Positions 48,001 through 60,580 of a DNA stretch of 64,000 nt are shown here, in pieces. How positions within the stretch are numbered: the first letter of the stretch is position 1; each line of letters begins with the position of its first letter. Source of the stretch: Allodiplogaster sudhausi (lineage: Eukaryota > Nematoda > Chromadorea > Rhabditida > Diplogasteridae). The notes beneath the pieces are model-generated. The model made no database searches, had not been told where the DNA came from, and worked only from the letters and a program-made list of their open reading frames with translations. The stretch is taken from the NCBI GenBank assembly GCA_945643635.1, contig CALZFC010000029.1:1124001-1188000 (forward strand), given 5' to 3'. The position numbers were made by a program, and so were the translations under genes.

Positions 48001-48366
48001 TACATAGGTTATGCAAAAACTGTATTTAAAGATTAAAATGAATGAAATTGGAACGCAAACAGACTAAACCGGATACGAATTTGGTTGGCAAAGAAATCAA
48101 TAAAAAATTACGGAAGGACGATAACGGAAGAAATGGAAAATTTAAGTGAATATATGAACAACAATTGATCGTTCATTGCAATATGTAACCATAATTTGAT
48201 AAAGAATTCTTCGTATTGAACGTTTTCTGGAAGACACTATGGCTACTTCTGCCGTGAGATCAGGCATTGTAAGTATATGTAATAAATATTCCAAAGATTC
48301 CAAGTTGTAAGTATTTTAAGGATATTTAAAAAAGAAATACGTATACATATATCATTTAACGTTTCC

Positions 48367-51300
48367 TTATATAACATGATGGAGGCTGTTCCGCGGGGCA
48401 GCCGCGACGCGTGGCGCAACAACCGCAACGCGTGGGTGCACGCCGCTCGAAGCGTTAGGCGCGCGGAATGAACTTCGCTCGCCCATCGAGTCTGCAGCGA
48501 GACGCGACGCGGCGCACGACTGCAATCTTTTTGATTGTGAAAGCATATATATATTCGTTCTTATTGTTATTGTTTTACATGATAAATAATTTATTATTTT
48601 CCGTGTTTTTATTGTTGAAATCTTGGAAGTTAATTTATCATTTGGAAAAGAAAAAAAACAATTACTCACAAAGACTGTCGCGAGCTGCCGCCGTATGGTC
48701 TTTTTGATCGTCTTGTTAAGAGTGACGTAGATTTTCAGTAACTGCGTTAGTTACTGAAAATTTTTACACTTTTATGTTTTTAGAAATTTAATAGGTGCAT
48801 ACATTATTTTGATCTACTAGGCAAAAAATATACATATACTATATAAATATGTATTTTCTTGTTCTTCCACTCCGTAGTCGTGTATCGCTATATTACCGTA
48901 TTTTCTCTATTAGTGCCCCCGGGGGCACTATTTTTCAATCCCCTTGCGAGAGGGGGGCACTATTAGAGTGGGGGTTCTATTAGAGGGAGGGGTACTATTT
49001 TTCAATCTGATTGGCTAAAAGTTTGTAAACAACAATTTATTCCTAACAAAAGAGATTTGTAGCTCTTCTTCAATTGAATCATCACCGGAAGATCCATTTT
49101 ACTGTAAATTTTGAATGAATTTGTAATTAATTCATTGGGTAGAGCCTCCAGAATCCATTCCTCGTACATATCGAGCCGAGGTATTAGACTAATAGGGGGG
49201 GGCACTATTGGGGGGGGGGTTCTAATAGAGGGAGGGGCACTAATAGAGAAAATACGGTAATGTGAAAGAGGTTGAATTCAAATTTGAATTCTCGCCATTT
49301 CAAATCCATCGCATGTCTATGCGAACCGTGTGCGATGTGATACGAGATGGTGCCGAAGATCATGAACCACTGCGGCGTCGGAAACCACTGGGCGTAGACG
49401 TAAATGACGGAGCTGCAAAAGTTGGCGATGCAGATGAGCAGGCACTGGATGAATATCTGAAAGGAAAAAGAATGAAAAATTCAATCCATAACTATAAAAT
49501 ATATTCAACACTTGAGATTATTAACATTTTATGTTACAATAAACAAAGAAATTTCACTTTAAGATTACCATTACGCGAAAAATTGAACGTATGAATATAT
49601 AATGTATTACCTCAAAATAAATATATATTTAATCGAAAGATTCAAAGTTACCTACCGAACCACTTGAAGTCTTGCGGCTTTCACTGCTGTTTGCTTCGGC
49701 TCTAAAAATAAATTTATGGTTAGGGCTTATTCAAATTGTGTATGATAGACGAATTTTGAGAACCATGTGTTTGTAGCCTGCATTAGAATTCTAATATAAG
49801 TCCAAAATAACAGGAAGTGAAAACAGATAAAGTTTTTGCAATACTTTCGCGTTTTAAGCAGGATGAAGAAGGCAAAGTACAAGAGGAAGGAGAGCGTAAC
49901 AGTGGAGAGATTGTTGAAGGCATGTGGAATGCACTCGTACTGAAAGAAACACGATTAAGAAATAAGTATATAAAAATGTTTTTTTTTTATGTTGCATAGT
50001 ACTTTTACCAGCATTTTTTTCATGAATGCTACTTTTTTGCAACGGGCATTAAAATAGGGAAAAGAGGATATTATTAAATCCAGAGCAATAAAATGTGTGC
50101 AGACACCGTGAATCCATGGTTGCCGATGAACGGATCAAAGAAGAGTCCGTTTCTGTCTGCGTTGAAGATGAGTGGAGGCACGAAGAGCAAGAAGACGAGG
50201 CCGTAGGCGGTTGGGATCAGTAGTGAGATCCACGCACGGTTTCCCTCAACCAGAGATCTATTATGTGAATAACAACCCGACTTAAAGGAGATCTCCGGCG
50301 AATATATGTTCATGCATATATTGTTCCGTTTTTTTGGCCTTATTCCCTTAACCAGAGATCTATGTAGTAACATGAAGTCAACATCTATCCTTAGAAACAG
50401 AACATTTTAGTCGTAGGATTACGGTATATTCTCTACACCTCACATACTTTGAGACTCTCGATCAAGATCAAACATTCGAATTTAGCGCCATTTTCAAAAA
50501 TCTGCATATCCGAGAGCCGGGTTTTTCTTTAAAAAATACTTCGCTCAGAAACCAATTGTGTGTGCGAAAATTTCTGGGTAGAGAGTGCGAAGGGCAGCTG
50601 CACTGATAATATTGGAGGATTACAGCCCGCCATTACTCTCTGTGCGCTCGCTCTCTCTCTCTCTCTATCCTCCACCTGTCCTTGATCAGGCAAAAGTGGC
50701 GCGAATTCAAACGTTGAATTTTCGCCCCAAACTTCAAAGAAGGCGCTCTCGAGGTGCAGCAGCGCGAGCAGACGATTGCATACGAGCAGAATGCACGCGC
50801 AGCACGAGCATGCGTAGAAGCCTAGAAATTACTTTTTAGTAATTTTTTTAGCTTTCAGTTTTGTTAGTAATTTGTTTTCTTAAAGGAGGTATCCGGGGAA
50901 TAATTAACCTATGTTTTGTTCTATGTGGATATGTTCATCTGGGCATAAAACATCTATCCAGAAAGTTTGAGCTATTTTCTTCCATTACCTTCAGAGCAAT
51001 AGTAAAACTAGAAATTTAGCTATTCTTTCCGAAATTTTTATGTCGGCTTTTAAACATACATATGTACATACATACATACATGTATCTTTACTTTCCGTGG
51101 AAGCCTTTAAATTAATTCATACTTTCTCTTCAATTGCTTTCAAAAAATTGTTTTGCGTCTCCTAGTTTATTTTTGTTGTTATTATGTATTTTTGGTGACG
51201 CCCGCGAGCGGCAACATATTTATTTTTGGCCCAATTAGGAGCACAAAAAAAAATGCTCTTGAACAAATTCTCTGACTACATACATACGTCGCTCGCTAAT

Positions 51301-52428
51301 CTTATATGACATTTACCTCCATGTTGACAAACGTAGGCTAGTATTCCAATTATTTGAATTGCTAGCAATACAACATTTCTTGTGAAAAGAGTCAGAGATG
51401 AGATAGACGAGTCACGCATTGATAATAACAGCAGCAAACTACAATTAATGTGCATGGGGCTATCACTATACAAATCGTAATCCAGCAAATGTGCGGGCCG
51501 GGGATTGAACCAGTGACCCTTTCGTCTTGTCTCTCACTCACTTACCGATACACCACGACCCGGTAATGTGGCCCACGATCGGATTCAAGCAGTATGTCTG
51601 GCCGACCAAGAACATTGTCGCTTGATTAGGGGCCGCGTTCACGAGGCCGATGATGTCTATGACGCCGAGGTAGAACATGATCTTTAAAGGAAGTATCCGG
51701 GGAATAATTAACCTAGGCTTTTTTCCATATGGATAAGTTGATCTTTGCGTATATCCAGAAAGTTTGAGCGATTTTCTTCCACTACATTCTGAGGAATTGT
51801 GACGTGAGAATTAGCTACGATACGTCAGAGCCGCCCTCCTTTTTCACATGCTCTCTCGACCGAACGACAGGCAACTTTAAGAACGCGCGCATTCAAACTG
51901 CTGCTCTAGCGCTACTGTAGAATTAATCGCCGGATACTTTCTTTAAGACGAACCAAAAAAAATCCATGTTTGAACTCGCGCCATTTCGAATGAATAAATG
52001 CAAAAACACACACCTTGTAGCACGGGAGCGCACGATGCTCCCAGAGCGCGGGCATGCTAACGACGTACGCGGGCAGGAAGATGACGCCGACGATGTAGCA
52101 GTAGATGGCGTGCAGTGGCTTCGACTCGCCACGCCATCCCTCGTCGAAGGCGTCGCGGCCGGCGGCGCTTAATTAATTAATTATGTATTTAATTGTTAAT
52201 ATTTATTTAGATTTTTCTTAATTTTCCAGAATTTACTGAGAAATTTTACAGAATTTGCTGTACCTTCCAAACAACTTTACCCCCAACCATTACATATGAC
52301 GCAGATTTTTTTGCGTAGTCAAACCTCTCGGGTTTTTTCGCAAAAGATTAGAAAAAAAATGTTTTTGAAATTTGCTTGACTAACCTGCAATTGTAGTAGA
52401 GACTGCCTTCGACTGCCCAAAATGCCAT
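48367..52428 (-). CDS. Srt-class serpentine chemoreceptor, copy B
   Basis: Ten minus-strand exons matching copy A: 52,428-52,385 (ATG, MAFWAVEGSLYYNC), 52,167-52,014, 51,681-51,546, 50,821-50,733, 50,244-50,107, 49,939-49,845, 49,701-49,656, 49,456-49,327, 48,753-48,670 and 48,519-48,367. Exons 1-8 join in phase and cover TM1-TM7 with the Srt motifs listed for copy A. Exon 9 is seven bases longer than in copy A (84 against 77), which shifts the frame right after TM7 and reaches TAA within about 12 codons; the NKTI tail is then lost. The receptor core could still be made with a short tail. Role: nematode chemosensory GPCR, inferred from family. Confidence 0.83.
48896..49257. mobile_element. 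362-bp MITE with CCGTATTTTCTC ends
   Basis: TA on both sides and inverted ends CCGTATTTTCTCTATTAGTG. Inside are GGGGGCACTATTAG repeats and a central unique part near 49,000-49,180. It lies in intron 8 of srt copy B; a 120-bp relative is at 6652. Confidence 0.88.
51490..51560 (-). repeat. tRNA-like sequence across an srt exon-intron border
   Basis: The minus strand reads GGGTCGTGGTGTATCGGTAA (A-box-like) and then CTGGTTCAATCCCCGGCCC (near-perfect B box). The first part is the end of exon 3 including its gtaagt donor. Copy A keeps the A-box part but has a decayed B box. No good cloverleaf, so probably not a functional tRNA. Confidence 0.4.
51688..51942. mobile_element. TTAA MITE abutting srt copy B exon 3
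   Basis: Ends AGGAAGTATCCGG and CCGGATACTTTCT are inverted, with TTAA at 51,684-51,687 and 51,943-51,946. Sequence inside (GGGGAATAATTAACCTA) recurs at 50,893 and inverted near 42,035-42,055. It occupies the same site as the unrelated MITE at 42,247 in copy A. Confidence 0.82.
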
Positions 52429-53109
52429 AACTTGAGGAATGTTCACTGATGTCGTCATTTTTTTTTCGCTGAAAAATCGTGGAGCGTCAAACGACGAAAC
52501 CGTAAGGCCTTATATACATGTTAGGATAACCGTAGGCATGACAATCTCGTGACAAATAGCAGGTATAAATTCTAATCTTTTGGTCAGCATCTACCAATCC
52601 TGTGTATGTATGCTTGTACATATGTATATAATATGTACCACGGAGATGGCGTGGGCCGATTATGGTCCAAATAAGAAATGCAAGCGCACAATCTTTAAGG
52701 CTTTGAAAGAACATGCAAAAGCGTAGAATGTGCTTTTATTTGTAGAGACAAATAAGGAACCAAAGGCCTGGCATGAAACATTAGCGCAAAAACGTAATGT
52801 ACAACAGTTCTTTTTTATAGCGTACATATGTATGTATATGGAAGTAGTGTTCAGTATTCAATATTCCGTACCCACCTCGAGTAAACGAGATGATTATAAG
52901 TGCACATGGCTTCAAGAAGAAAACAAATCTATATATTAAAAAGAAATTTGGCATTGGGGGCATATTTGTGCGGAAAAAATACAAACGCAGAATAAGTGCA
53001 AAGTCCAAAAAGAGAAGGAAAACACCAAAAATAAGGAAAAAGTCATTTGAAATCTCTGGGCCTGAACGGAGTTTTCAACAACAATTTCGTGTTGCCGTAA
53101 ATTAGCGAA

Positions 53110-55060
53110 ATTTTAATTAATGGTTGGCATGTCTCACAAAGGTCTGAAAACTTAGAAATCTTATGAAAAGCAAAAGAAAACATGTGGACATACATATGTA
53201 CATATACTAGTTACTAAACATGTATCATCGAAATAGCATATACATATGTATGTACATAGATATGTGTGTTCCTTTTTATAGCTGTGGCCTACATCTCTCT
53301 CTCAGTTTTTCTTCTCGCTCTTTTAATTTTATTGTTTCGCCCCCCACCATTTCGCTATCTTTACTTTATAGTCTCCTTATAATCTCCCTTGTAATAGACG
53401 CATTTGAATCTAGCAGTTCGAACCCTTGAATTTAGAATACAGAATTGCATGTATGAGCATTCAAGCATGGAGAAAAGAGAACAGAGCAGAAAGAAATTGC
53501 GACACTGCAATATGGAATTGAAATTAATGGTTGAACCGTGAACGTTCCAGCTGTTTATAATCATTTATTTCACTTGCCTTGTGGCATATAATCATGAGCT
53601 AACACGAAGAAATATTCTCTATCGTGCACGAAAAAGTAAATAAAGAGAATGAGATTGTGCATAATTATAGGCCAGAGAGCAAACTATCGGAGCAGCCACG
53701 AGTTACATAAAAGTTACTGAAAATGTGATCGAAACCACAATTGCAGCTATTGCATTAAAAAATAGCGCGAAAATTAGATTTATTTTCCAGCAGAATATGA
53801 AATGAGTGCGCGAGTGCTGATGTGAGGTGAATGCGATAGTTTGACTAGCTAATTGAAAATATTTCTTTTAACAAATATTGAAACTACAATAATCTCAAAG
53901 TCTAATGCAGTGATCACCTCTAGGCGATTCGTGCAGAAATTAGACACGGATAGCTCGCCAGTATACACTTGACGTGCTAACGGGTTATATCTAACCTTTT
54001 TGATAGAGTCTCGACGCCGGCTACAAGATGGACGAGGGCGGAGATAATATTGTACATAAATAACTTCATCAGTACTTGATACTACAAAATGATGTGAGGA
54101 AGGTGGGGAAGCTAAAAGTGGGTTGTAAGCATTAACTGCGTAATTCGTTAGAGAGCAGGCCGCATATTTATTCCCTTATTGTTAGCGGTTTTCTGTACGC
54201 AAGCGCCAATCTACTGCTCGATCTATGTATGTATGTACATATTCGTTGCGAGCAGTAATATTGGTAAATGACATTCCGCGGGAACTAGAGTAAAGGCTTG
54301 TAGATAATGTGCCGTAAAGAACGTTACTTCTATCAGAAAACATGTTCATGAGAGAACTTGCGCACTAAAAGGAGAGCACGCTCTTATGTTTTCGCTGGTG
54401 TTCTCCGGCGGGAAAAGAGAAGGTTTTTTTCTTATATGGAAAGAGAAAAAGACGAGAACCCGCGGAGCATGATGACCTTGCTCAATTTGGCATTGAATTA
54501 TTGGGTGGGAGACACAGAGGGATTATAAGAGAGCATATGATAATGAGAAAGCGATATGTAGATAGTGAGAGAGCGATAGATAATGAGAGAGCGAGAGAAA
54601 ATGAGAGCGAGAGATAATAAGAGAGCGAGAGAAGACGCAGACGGCGTGAAGCTTGTGAGGAGGAGGAGCACAATTCATGCCTTTCTTTATGGACCCAGCG
54701 ATCGTTGGATTGACAAAGGTGCGAATGCACCAGCCAATTGTTTGAAGGGACCCAACAACACCTTCAGACAATGGGAGAGGAGATTTTTCTGTTTGCCACA
54801 AACCTGGTAATTTTTATCGTACACTAACAAGAAATTTATCATTTTTTATACATATGTAATATCCATATTTGGCCTGGCGTTCTATATGACCTTACAGCTA
54901 GGTCCACTTGAGATTGCAATATGACATTAGCCAAATTTGTATTTCCGAGTAAGGTGTAACGAGGATAATGTATCGTGATCTTATAGCACAATTCATTTGT
55001 TGGTCTTTTTAAGTCAGGTCAGAGAGTGCATACGTGCCAGGCGCACGGGATGATTACTGG
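53110..55060. other. Noncoding part of unit B, left
   Basis: Homologous to 44,800-46,700 of unit A. No supported gene. ATACATATGTATGT runs and a GAGAGCGAGAGA tract at about 54,520-54,640 are present. Confidence 0.5.
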
Positions 55061-55065
55061 ATATA

Positions 55066-56535
55066 TGACGGGGCCAACTAAAAAAACGGTTGTTTTTGCG
55101 TTTTGTTTCATGAGATTTGTGCAGCGTTGGTAGAAAAGTTCATATACTAAACTGCATAATTTTTGAGCGTCTTTATACACGTACAAAAGTATGCGAAAAT
55201 CGAACTGAAAAATTAGCACAAATATTCATCTATAAAACTGCACAAAATAATTTTGAAAATTGGACAAGAGTATACGCGTACAAAACTGTTAATAAAATGG
55301 ACTGAAAAATGAGCAGAAATATATATGAACTAAAGTGCTCAAGAACTATACAGAAATGTGGGCACAAATATACGTGTACAAAATGGCGTAAAAAATTTGA
55401 GCAAGAAAATACGCGTACAAAACTGCAAAAAAAATTGAACACAAAAACACATGTACACATTGTTCAGAAATTAAATACAAATAGCAGAAATAACCTGTTA
55501 ATTACAAGAGCGTAAAATGCTCACGCGATTAAAAAACAATGAAGTATCTTACCTATATAGGAAAACTAGTAAATCTTCACTGAATAGGTTTAGAAAGCGA
55601 AAATCACAATATCGGTCGTGTTCAAACCTCCAGCAAACAGAATAACAACGTCATCACTACCCTACACTGGCAAAAATATATAAATTAAAACATTATGAAC
55701 GGAATATTACAAAAATATTCTGAAAACATAATATGGAAAAACGTTAGGATATCGAAACATGTTTTCGAAAACTGCCTCCTAGCCGAGTTGCGTGCAAATC
55801 ACGTTCTGTGCTCAAGTTTTTCGCGCGTTTGTGACGCGATTTGGTATGCGCAAACAGGAAGCTTTCGAAAACATGTTTTGACATTCTTATGCTTTTCCAT
55901 CTTATGTTTTCAAGATATTTTTGTACTATTCCGTTTCTAATGTTTTCATTTATATATGTTTTGTCATTGCAAGGTAGTCATGACGTTGTCATTCTGTTTA
56001 TTGGACGTTTGAACATGTCCGATATTGCGATTTTTACTTTCTAAACTTATTAAGTAAAGGTTTTGATGTTGTCCTAGATAGGTACTGTATTTAATTGTTT
56101 TTTAACGTATTAGCATTAATTTACTCTTGTAATTAAGAGGTTTTTCTGCTATTTGTATTTCATTTCTGACAATGAGCAGTTTTGTACATGTTTTTTTTCC
56201 GCTCACTTTTTTGAGCAGTTTTGTACGCGTATATTCATGCTCATTTTTCTTGATGAATTTGGAGCACCATAGTACATGTACTTCTCTGCCCATTTTTCTG
56301 CCTGATTCCTGTGCACATTTATACGCGTATCTACATGCTCTTTATAAAAAAATCATTTATGCGCACATTAGTACGTGTATATTTGTGTGTAACGTTTTTT
56401 GCACACCTTTGTACGTTAATAAAGATACTTGAAAAAATATGCAACCTAGTGCATGCACTTTTCTACATACACTGCACAAATCTCGCGAAACACGTCGAAA
56501 ACGCAAAAACGGCCGTTTTTTAGTTGGTTCCGTCA
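55066..56535. mobile_element. Foldback-like palindromic transposon, TA-flanked
   Basis: Ends TGACGGGGCCAACTAAAAAA and its near-complement (..TTTTTTAGTTGGTTCCGTCA), with TA at 55,064-55,065 and 56,536-56,537. The arms of about 700 bp contain degenerate tandem units of about 45 bp built around TATACGCGTACAAAACTG (55,185-55,460, inverted at 56,170-56,440). The centre is near 55,800. Unit A has the empty site near 46,727. Tandem subrepeats in the inverted arms are the hallmark of foldback (FB) elements. No transposase. Confidence 0.85.
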
Positions 56536-56539
56536 TACA

Positions 56540-58280
56540 TTATGCTGATACAAAAAAGACAGTAACTAATCAATATATTTTAACCCTAAGGCGTCGTGCA
56601 ATACCCATAACAATAAGTTGAAGTTTATGACAAATCACGGAGGCATGAAATTTATTCTGAATTTAAGAATTCAAATTGACACCGAATATTTCATTTGGAA
56701 ATGGCTCTGATTCGACTTCACCGATGTGTTTGAATGTTTCATATTCATATGTGGGCATTAATATACATTAATATGCATCGTGCAAAAGTCACGTATTAGT
56801 AACTGTCGCGGAAAAGGAAAGTAAAATACAGTTTCACATGTCACTGGGGAGTGGGCGTGGAATTGCTCAAATGAGATCACTCACATGGCATACGGATAAA
56901 AGCATGCGAGTGCATAAATATGTATGATAAATGTGATAATAAGAGTGTAATAAAAAACGTTCCAGACGTATGTAGAACAACATAAAATCTTACCATTAGA
57001 TACAGCATTCCTTTCATGTTTTTTCTGCATAAATATTAGGTATATGGTGCAGGACTACTGTATGTATAAAGAATAAGGACGGATATATTCGCATCAAGTC
57101 CAGAGATAATGCATCTTATTTGCAAGATATCTCTGAACTTGCATACTTATGTACATATGTATACATATAATGTCGCATGCTCTTGAGAGAGAAATATGAA
57201 TCATAAAAACGAATGGATATCCGTAGATTGCCGCTCTCAATTATTTCTGCAACGACTGAAAAACTAAATCTCCATACTTACACATATGACTGTGAAAAAA
57301 TCGAGAAAATTCTCGGTTGATAATTCTGTGCTACAACGTGACGGAAATTCTCATGTTTGAAGGCCAGAAAAAATGCATCATATTCACAAGATATGCACAT
57401 ATCTCTGGACTTCCACATATCTTATATCTTATATATTATGCATTTGATAATGAGAAACTTTCATTCATAAAATGGAATGGATAATCATGAAAATGTGCAC
57501 ATTCAATTGTTCATACAAGAAATAAAAGTTAACTCTCGCAGTGCGATGCTCGGTAAATTCTTTGCTACATAAGCTAATTTGATGACTTTTCTTTTGTTTC
57601 CTCTACGCTTCTAAACGGAGTCCAATTATAGAATGTTGTGATTACTGTAGCATCCAAGTCTATGCGAGTTAGCGGAAGTTTTGAGGGTGGCTTGCGTCAC
57701 TGGTTGAGACATTAATCGCTTCGCTGCACTCTTCTGAAAGAAAATAAATGTTGACTATGGTACTGCTGTAAAAGTTCAGTATGATTTTTTTTTCTGGGAG
57801 AGTATGTGTAACTAGGAATTGACATTAAGATCTGTAAAGCACACTTCAATTAGAGCAAAATGATCGGCATTTAAATGACGATAATAAAGATAAATTGATA
57901 GAGATCTGGAAACAATACAATCGCTTTGGATTTTTTGTAAATAGGGATACAACAGAATTAAAGCAAAAATTGATGACATTTAGGCAAAAAGAAAATGGAA
58001 TTGTAGCACGCAGAAGTGACAGCCGAATTTGATGTGACGCTTGATCGTTGAAGAGTTCGTACTTTGGCCGTCGTCTACGAGAGATGAGAGTGAACGGTCC
58101 AGAAAAGTTTTCTTGGTTTCTCCCTCCGAAGATAATGAGTGTGAATCCTTAAAGTTGATAAAAACGAGAGTGATAGAGAAAGATAGAGAGAGAGAAGGAG
58201 AAAGAGAGACTGAGAGAGAAGAGAGAGCGCGCATGCAGAGAAGCCAGATGGAATCATATGTATATGACGCGATTCAAAAT
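56540..58280. other. Noncoding part of unit B, right
   Basis: Homologous to 46,730-47,930. No supported gene. AT-rich with microsatellite runs and a GA tract near 58,180-58,230. Confidence 0.5.
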
Positions 58281-58383
58281 GTCTGGGGCCCTAGAAGAAT
58301 CATCATCTCCGATTTTGCTTAAAAGTTGTTTATTGGTTAATTCAGACCCGGAGAATCGATTGGGATAGGTCTTGAAGCTTTAA

Positions 58384-60106
58384 GAGAGCCTGTCTGAGAG
58401 ACTCGACCATCACGGGACAGGGAACAAAAGTACCCTTTGATCCTAATTTCCTTAATACAGCGTGTGTAGGACCTAAATGGCTTCCAAAAAACGTTTTCAG
58501 AAAAAACATTTTCTCAAGTATGTCTACAGTATACTCTGATATAACAAAAATATTCAAATGAGCGTAACTCCGTTTAACGACGACCAATCTCAATTTTGAA
58601 ACATTTGTTCGATTCCTTGTCTAATAGCGCACAAAACAGCCATAGAAACATTTATCTGAAATCTTCATTATAAGGGTCATTTTGGTAAAAATGTGTTTTG
58701 AAGGGTCCATTTCGGGCATCGGGACCCCCCATGTTAAAAAACGGAGTACACCACGTGAAAGAGCGTGGTTTGTTACCTCTAAAATAATTATTCTTAAAGT
58801 GAAAGTCCTACCTCGAAGGGACGGTAGGACGCGAAAAATGCGCGAGAGTAGGTCAAAATGGCGCATTTTCAGCCTCCGAGGTACCGTGCAAGCGCATTCA
58901 TCGATCCATAACTACGCTCAATGTTAATATTACAAACTCGTTAGCATATCATCTAAGAGCTCTCGCGGAGATCTTCAAATCTTACATACATAGTTTTATT
59001 TAAAAGTTTCGATTTATATGGGAAATTACGTTCTGTATAATTAGAAGGCTTAAAAAACTACTTCAAAAACATTTCCGCATGTCGAAACATACATCATAAG
59101 AAAGAGGATGAAATTTGGTACAAGATGAACCCCTTTCAATGAATTTCCAATTATAACATGTTTTATTATAAATCATAAAATGAGGGCCAGTTGAGTCACT
59201 GTCATTCCGCCCAAGAATTCACATTTTAGGTTATTCGAATTAGAATATTCCAATCCTTTTTTTCTACAGTTTTTCCATAAGGCCTTGTTATCCTAATCTT
59301 ATGGCTTATAACAAAAGATCATATTCATGGAATTTCATTGAAAGGGGTTCATCTTGTACCAAATTTCATCCTCGTTCTTATGATGTATGTTTGGACATGC
59401 GGAAATGTTTTTGAAGTAGTTTTTTAAGCCTTCTAATTATACAGAACGTAATTTCCCATATAAATCGAAACTTTTAAATAAAACTATGTATGTAAGATTT
59501 GAAGATCTCCGCGAGAGCTCTTAGATGATATGCTAACGAGTTTGTAATATTAACATTGAGCGTAATTATGGATCGATGAATGCGCTTGCACGGTACCTCG
59601 GAGGCTGAAAATGCGCCATTTTTACATACTCTCGCGCATTTTTCGCGTCCTACCGTACCTTCGAGGTAGGACTTTCACTTTAAGAATAATTATTTTAGAG
59701 GTAACAAACCACGCTCTTTCACGTGGTGTACTCCGTTTTTTAACATGGGGGGGGGTCCCGATGCCCGAAATGGACCCTTCAAAACACATTTTTGCCAAAA
59801 TGACCCTTATAATGAAGATTTCAGAAAAATATTTCTATGGCTGTTTTGTGCGCTATTAGAGAAGGAATCGAACAAATGTTTCAAAATTGAGATTGATCGC
59901 CATTGGACGGAGTTACGCTCATTTGAATATTTTTGGTCTATCCGGGCATACTGTAGACATACTTCAGAAAAATTTTTTTCTGAAAACGTTTTTGGGAAGC
60001 CATTTAGGTCCTACACACGCTGTATTAAGGAAATTAGGATCAAAGGGTACTTTTGTTCCCTGTCCTTTTACAATGGGGCATGGTCGAGCTTCTCTGATTG
60101 GCTCTC
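58384..60106. mobile_element. Palindromic TTAA element (member 6), nested
   Basis: TTAA at 58,380-58,383 and 60,107-60,110. Ends GAGAGCCTGTCTGAGAGA and GAGAGCCAATCAGAGAAG. Arms of about 850 bp, centre near 59,240 (GAATTAGAATATTCC). It interrupts the left arm of the outer palindrome. Closest relatives are members 2 and 5. Noncoding. Confidence 0.9.
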
Positions 60107-60580
60107 TTAAAATGTCGTTTTGAAAAGTTATGAAGACTTGAAATCCTGCGCATTTTTTTGAGGTGGTCGAGTAGGGCGCACGTTTATGAACATTACTCCT
60201 CGCCCAGTAAAGTAATAAGCGTGAAAATTTTAACATATATAAATAAGATATTGCTTAAATTAAAAGTCAAAACAGAATCTGAAAATTTTTCAATATTGAT
60301 TTTTTACGTGTTCTCAAATTCAATGCCGAATGAACGTGTTAGAATGCACAATCGGCGGACCATTTTGTATGCATCGCATAGAGCATAAAATTAGCTTACG
60401 TATGATGTATAGGATGTTCGATTTTGAGGAAGTCTTCGACTTGTTTATGCGAATATGCCATGCGCGACTGCGAAAACCAGCGCCAAATCGCGGCGCGACA
60501 CGATATTGGTCGAATTCGAATATTGATTTTCAATGAATCTAATGATATTTTGTTTTTCATATCCCTTTTTACTTTATTAA

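Larger units (their letters stand above)
48010..58250. repeat. Tandem duplication, unit B
   Basis: Second copy of the 34,610-47,930 unit in direct orientation, about 10.2 kb. It contains srt copy B and the downstream noncoding DNA. It has its own insertions, including the 362-bp MITE at 48,896, the 255-bp MITE at 51,688 and the 1.47-kb foldback-like element at 55,066. The right border meets the nested palindromes. Confidence 0.85.

Noticed and set aside
47719..48036. Arg/Glu repeat frame
   Set aside because: (GA)n microsatellite translation.
51490..51560. A working tRNA gene at 51.5 kb
   Set aside because: A and B boxes are present but acceptor, D and anticodon arms do not pair, and half overlaps an srt coding exon.
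59611..60123. Open frames of 80-120 codons repeated at 41,087, 58,342, 59,745 and elsewhere
   Set aside because: They recur because they lie in the arms of the palindromic TTAA elements, appear on both strands, and carry no known domain.
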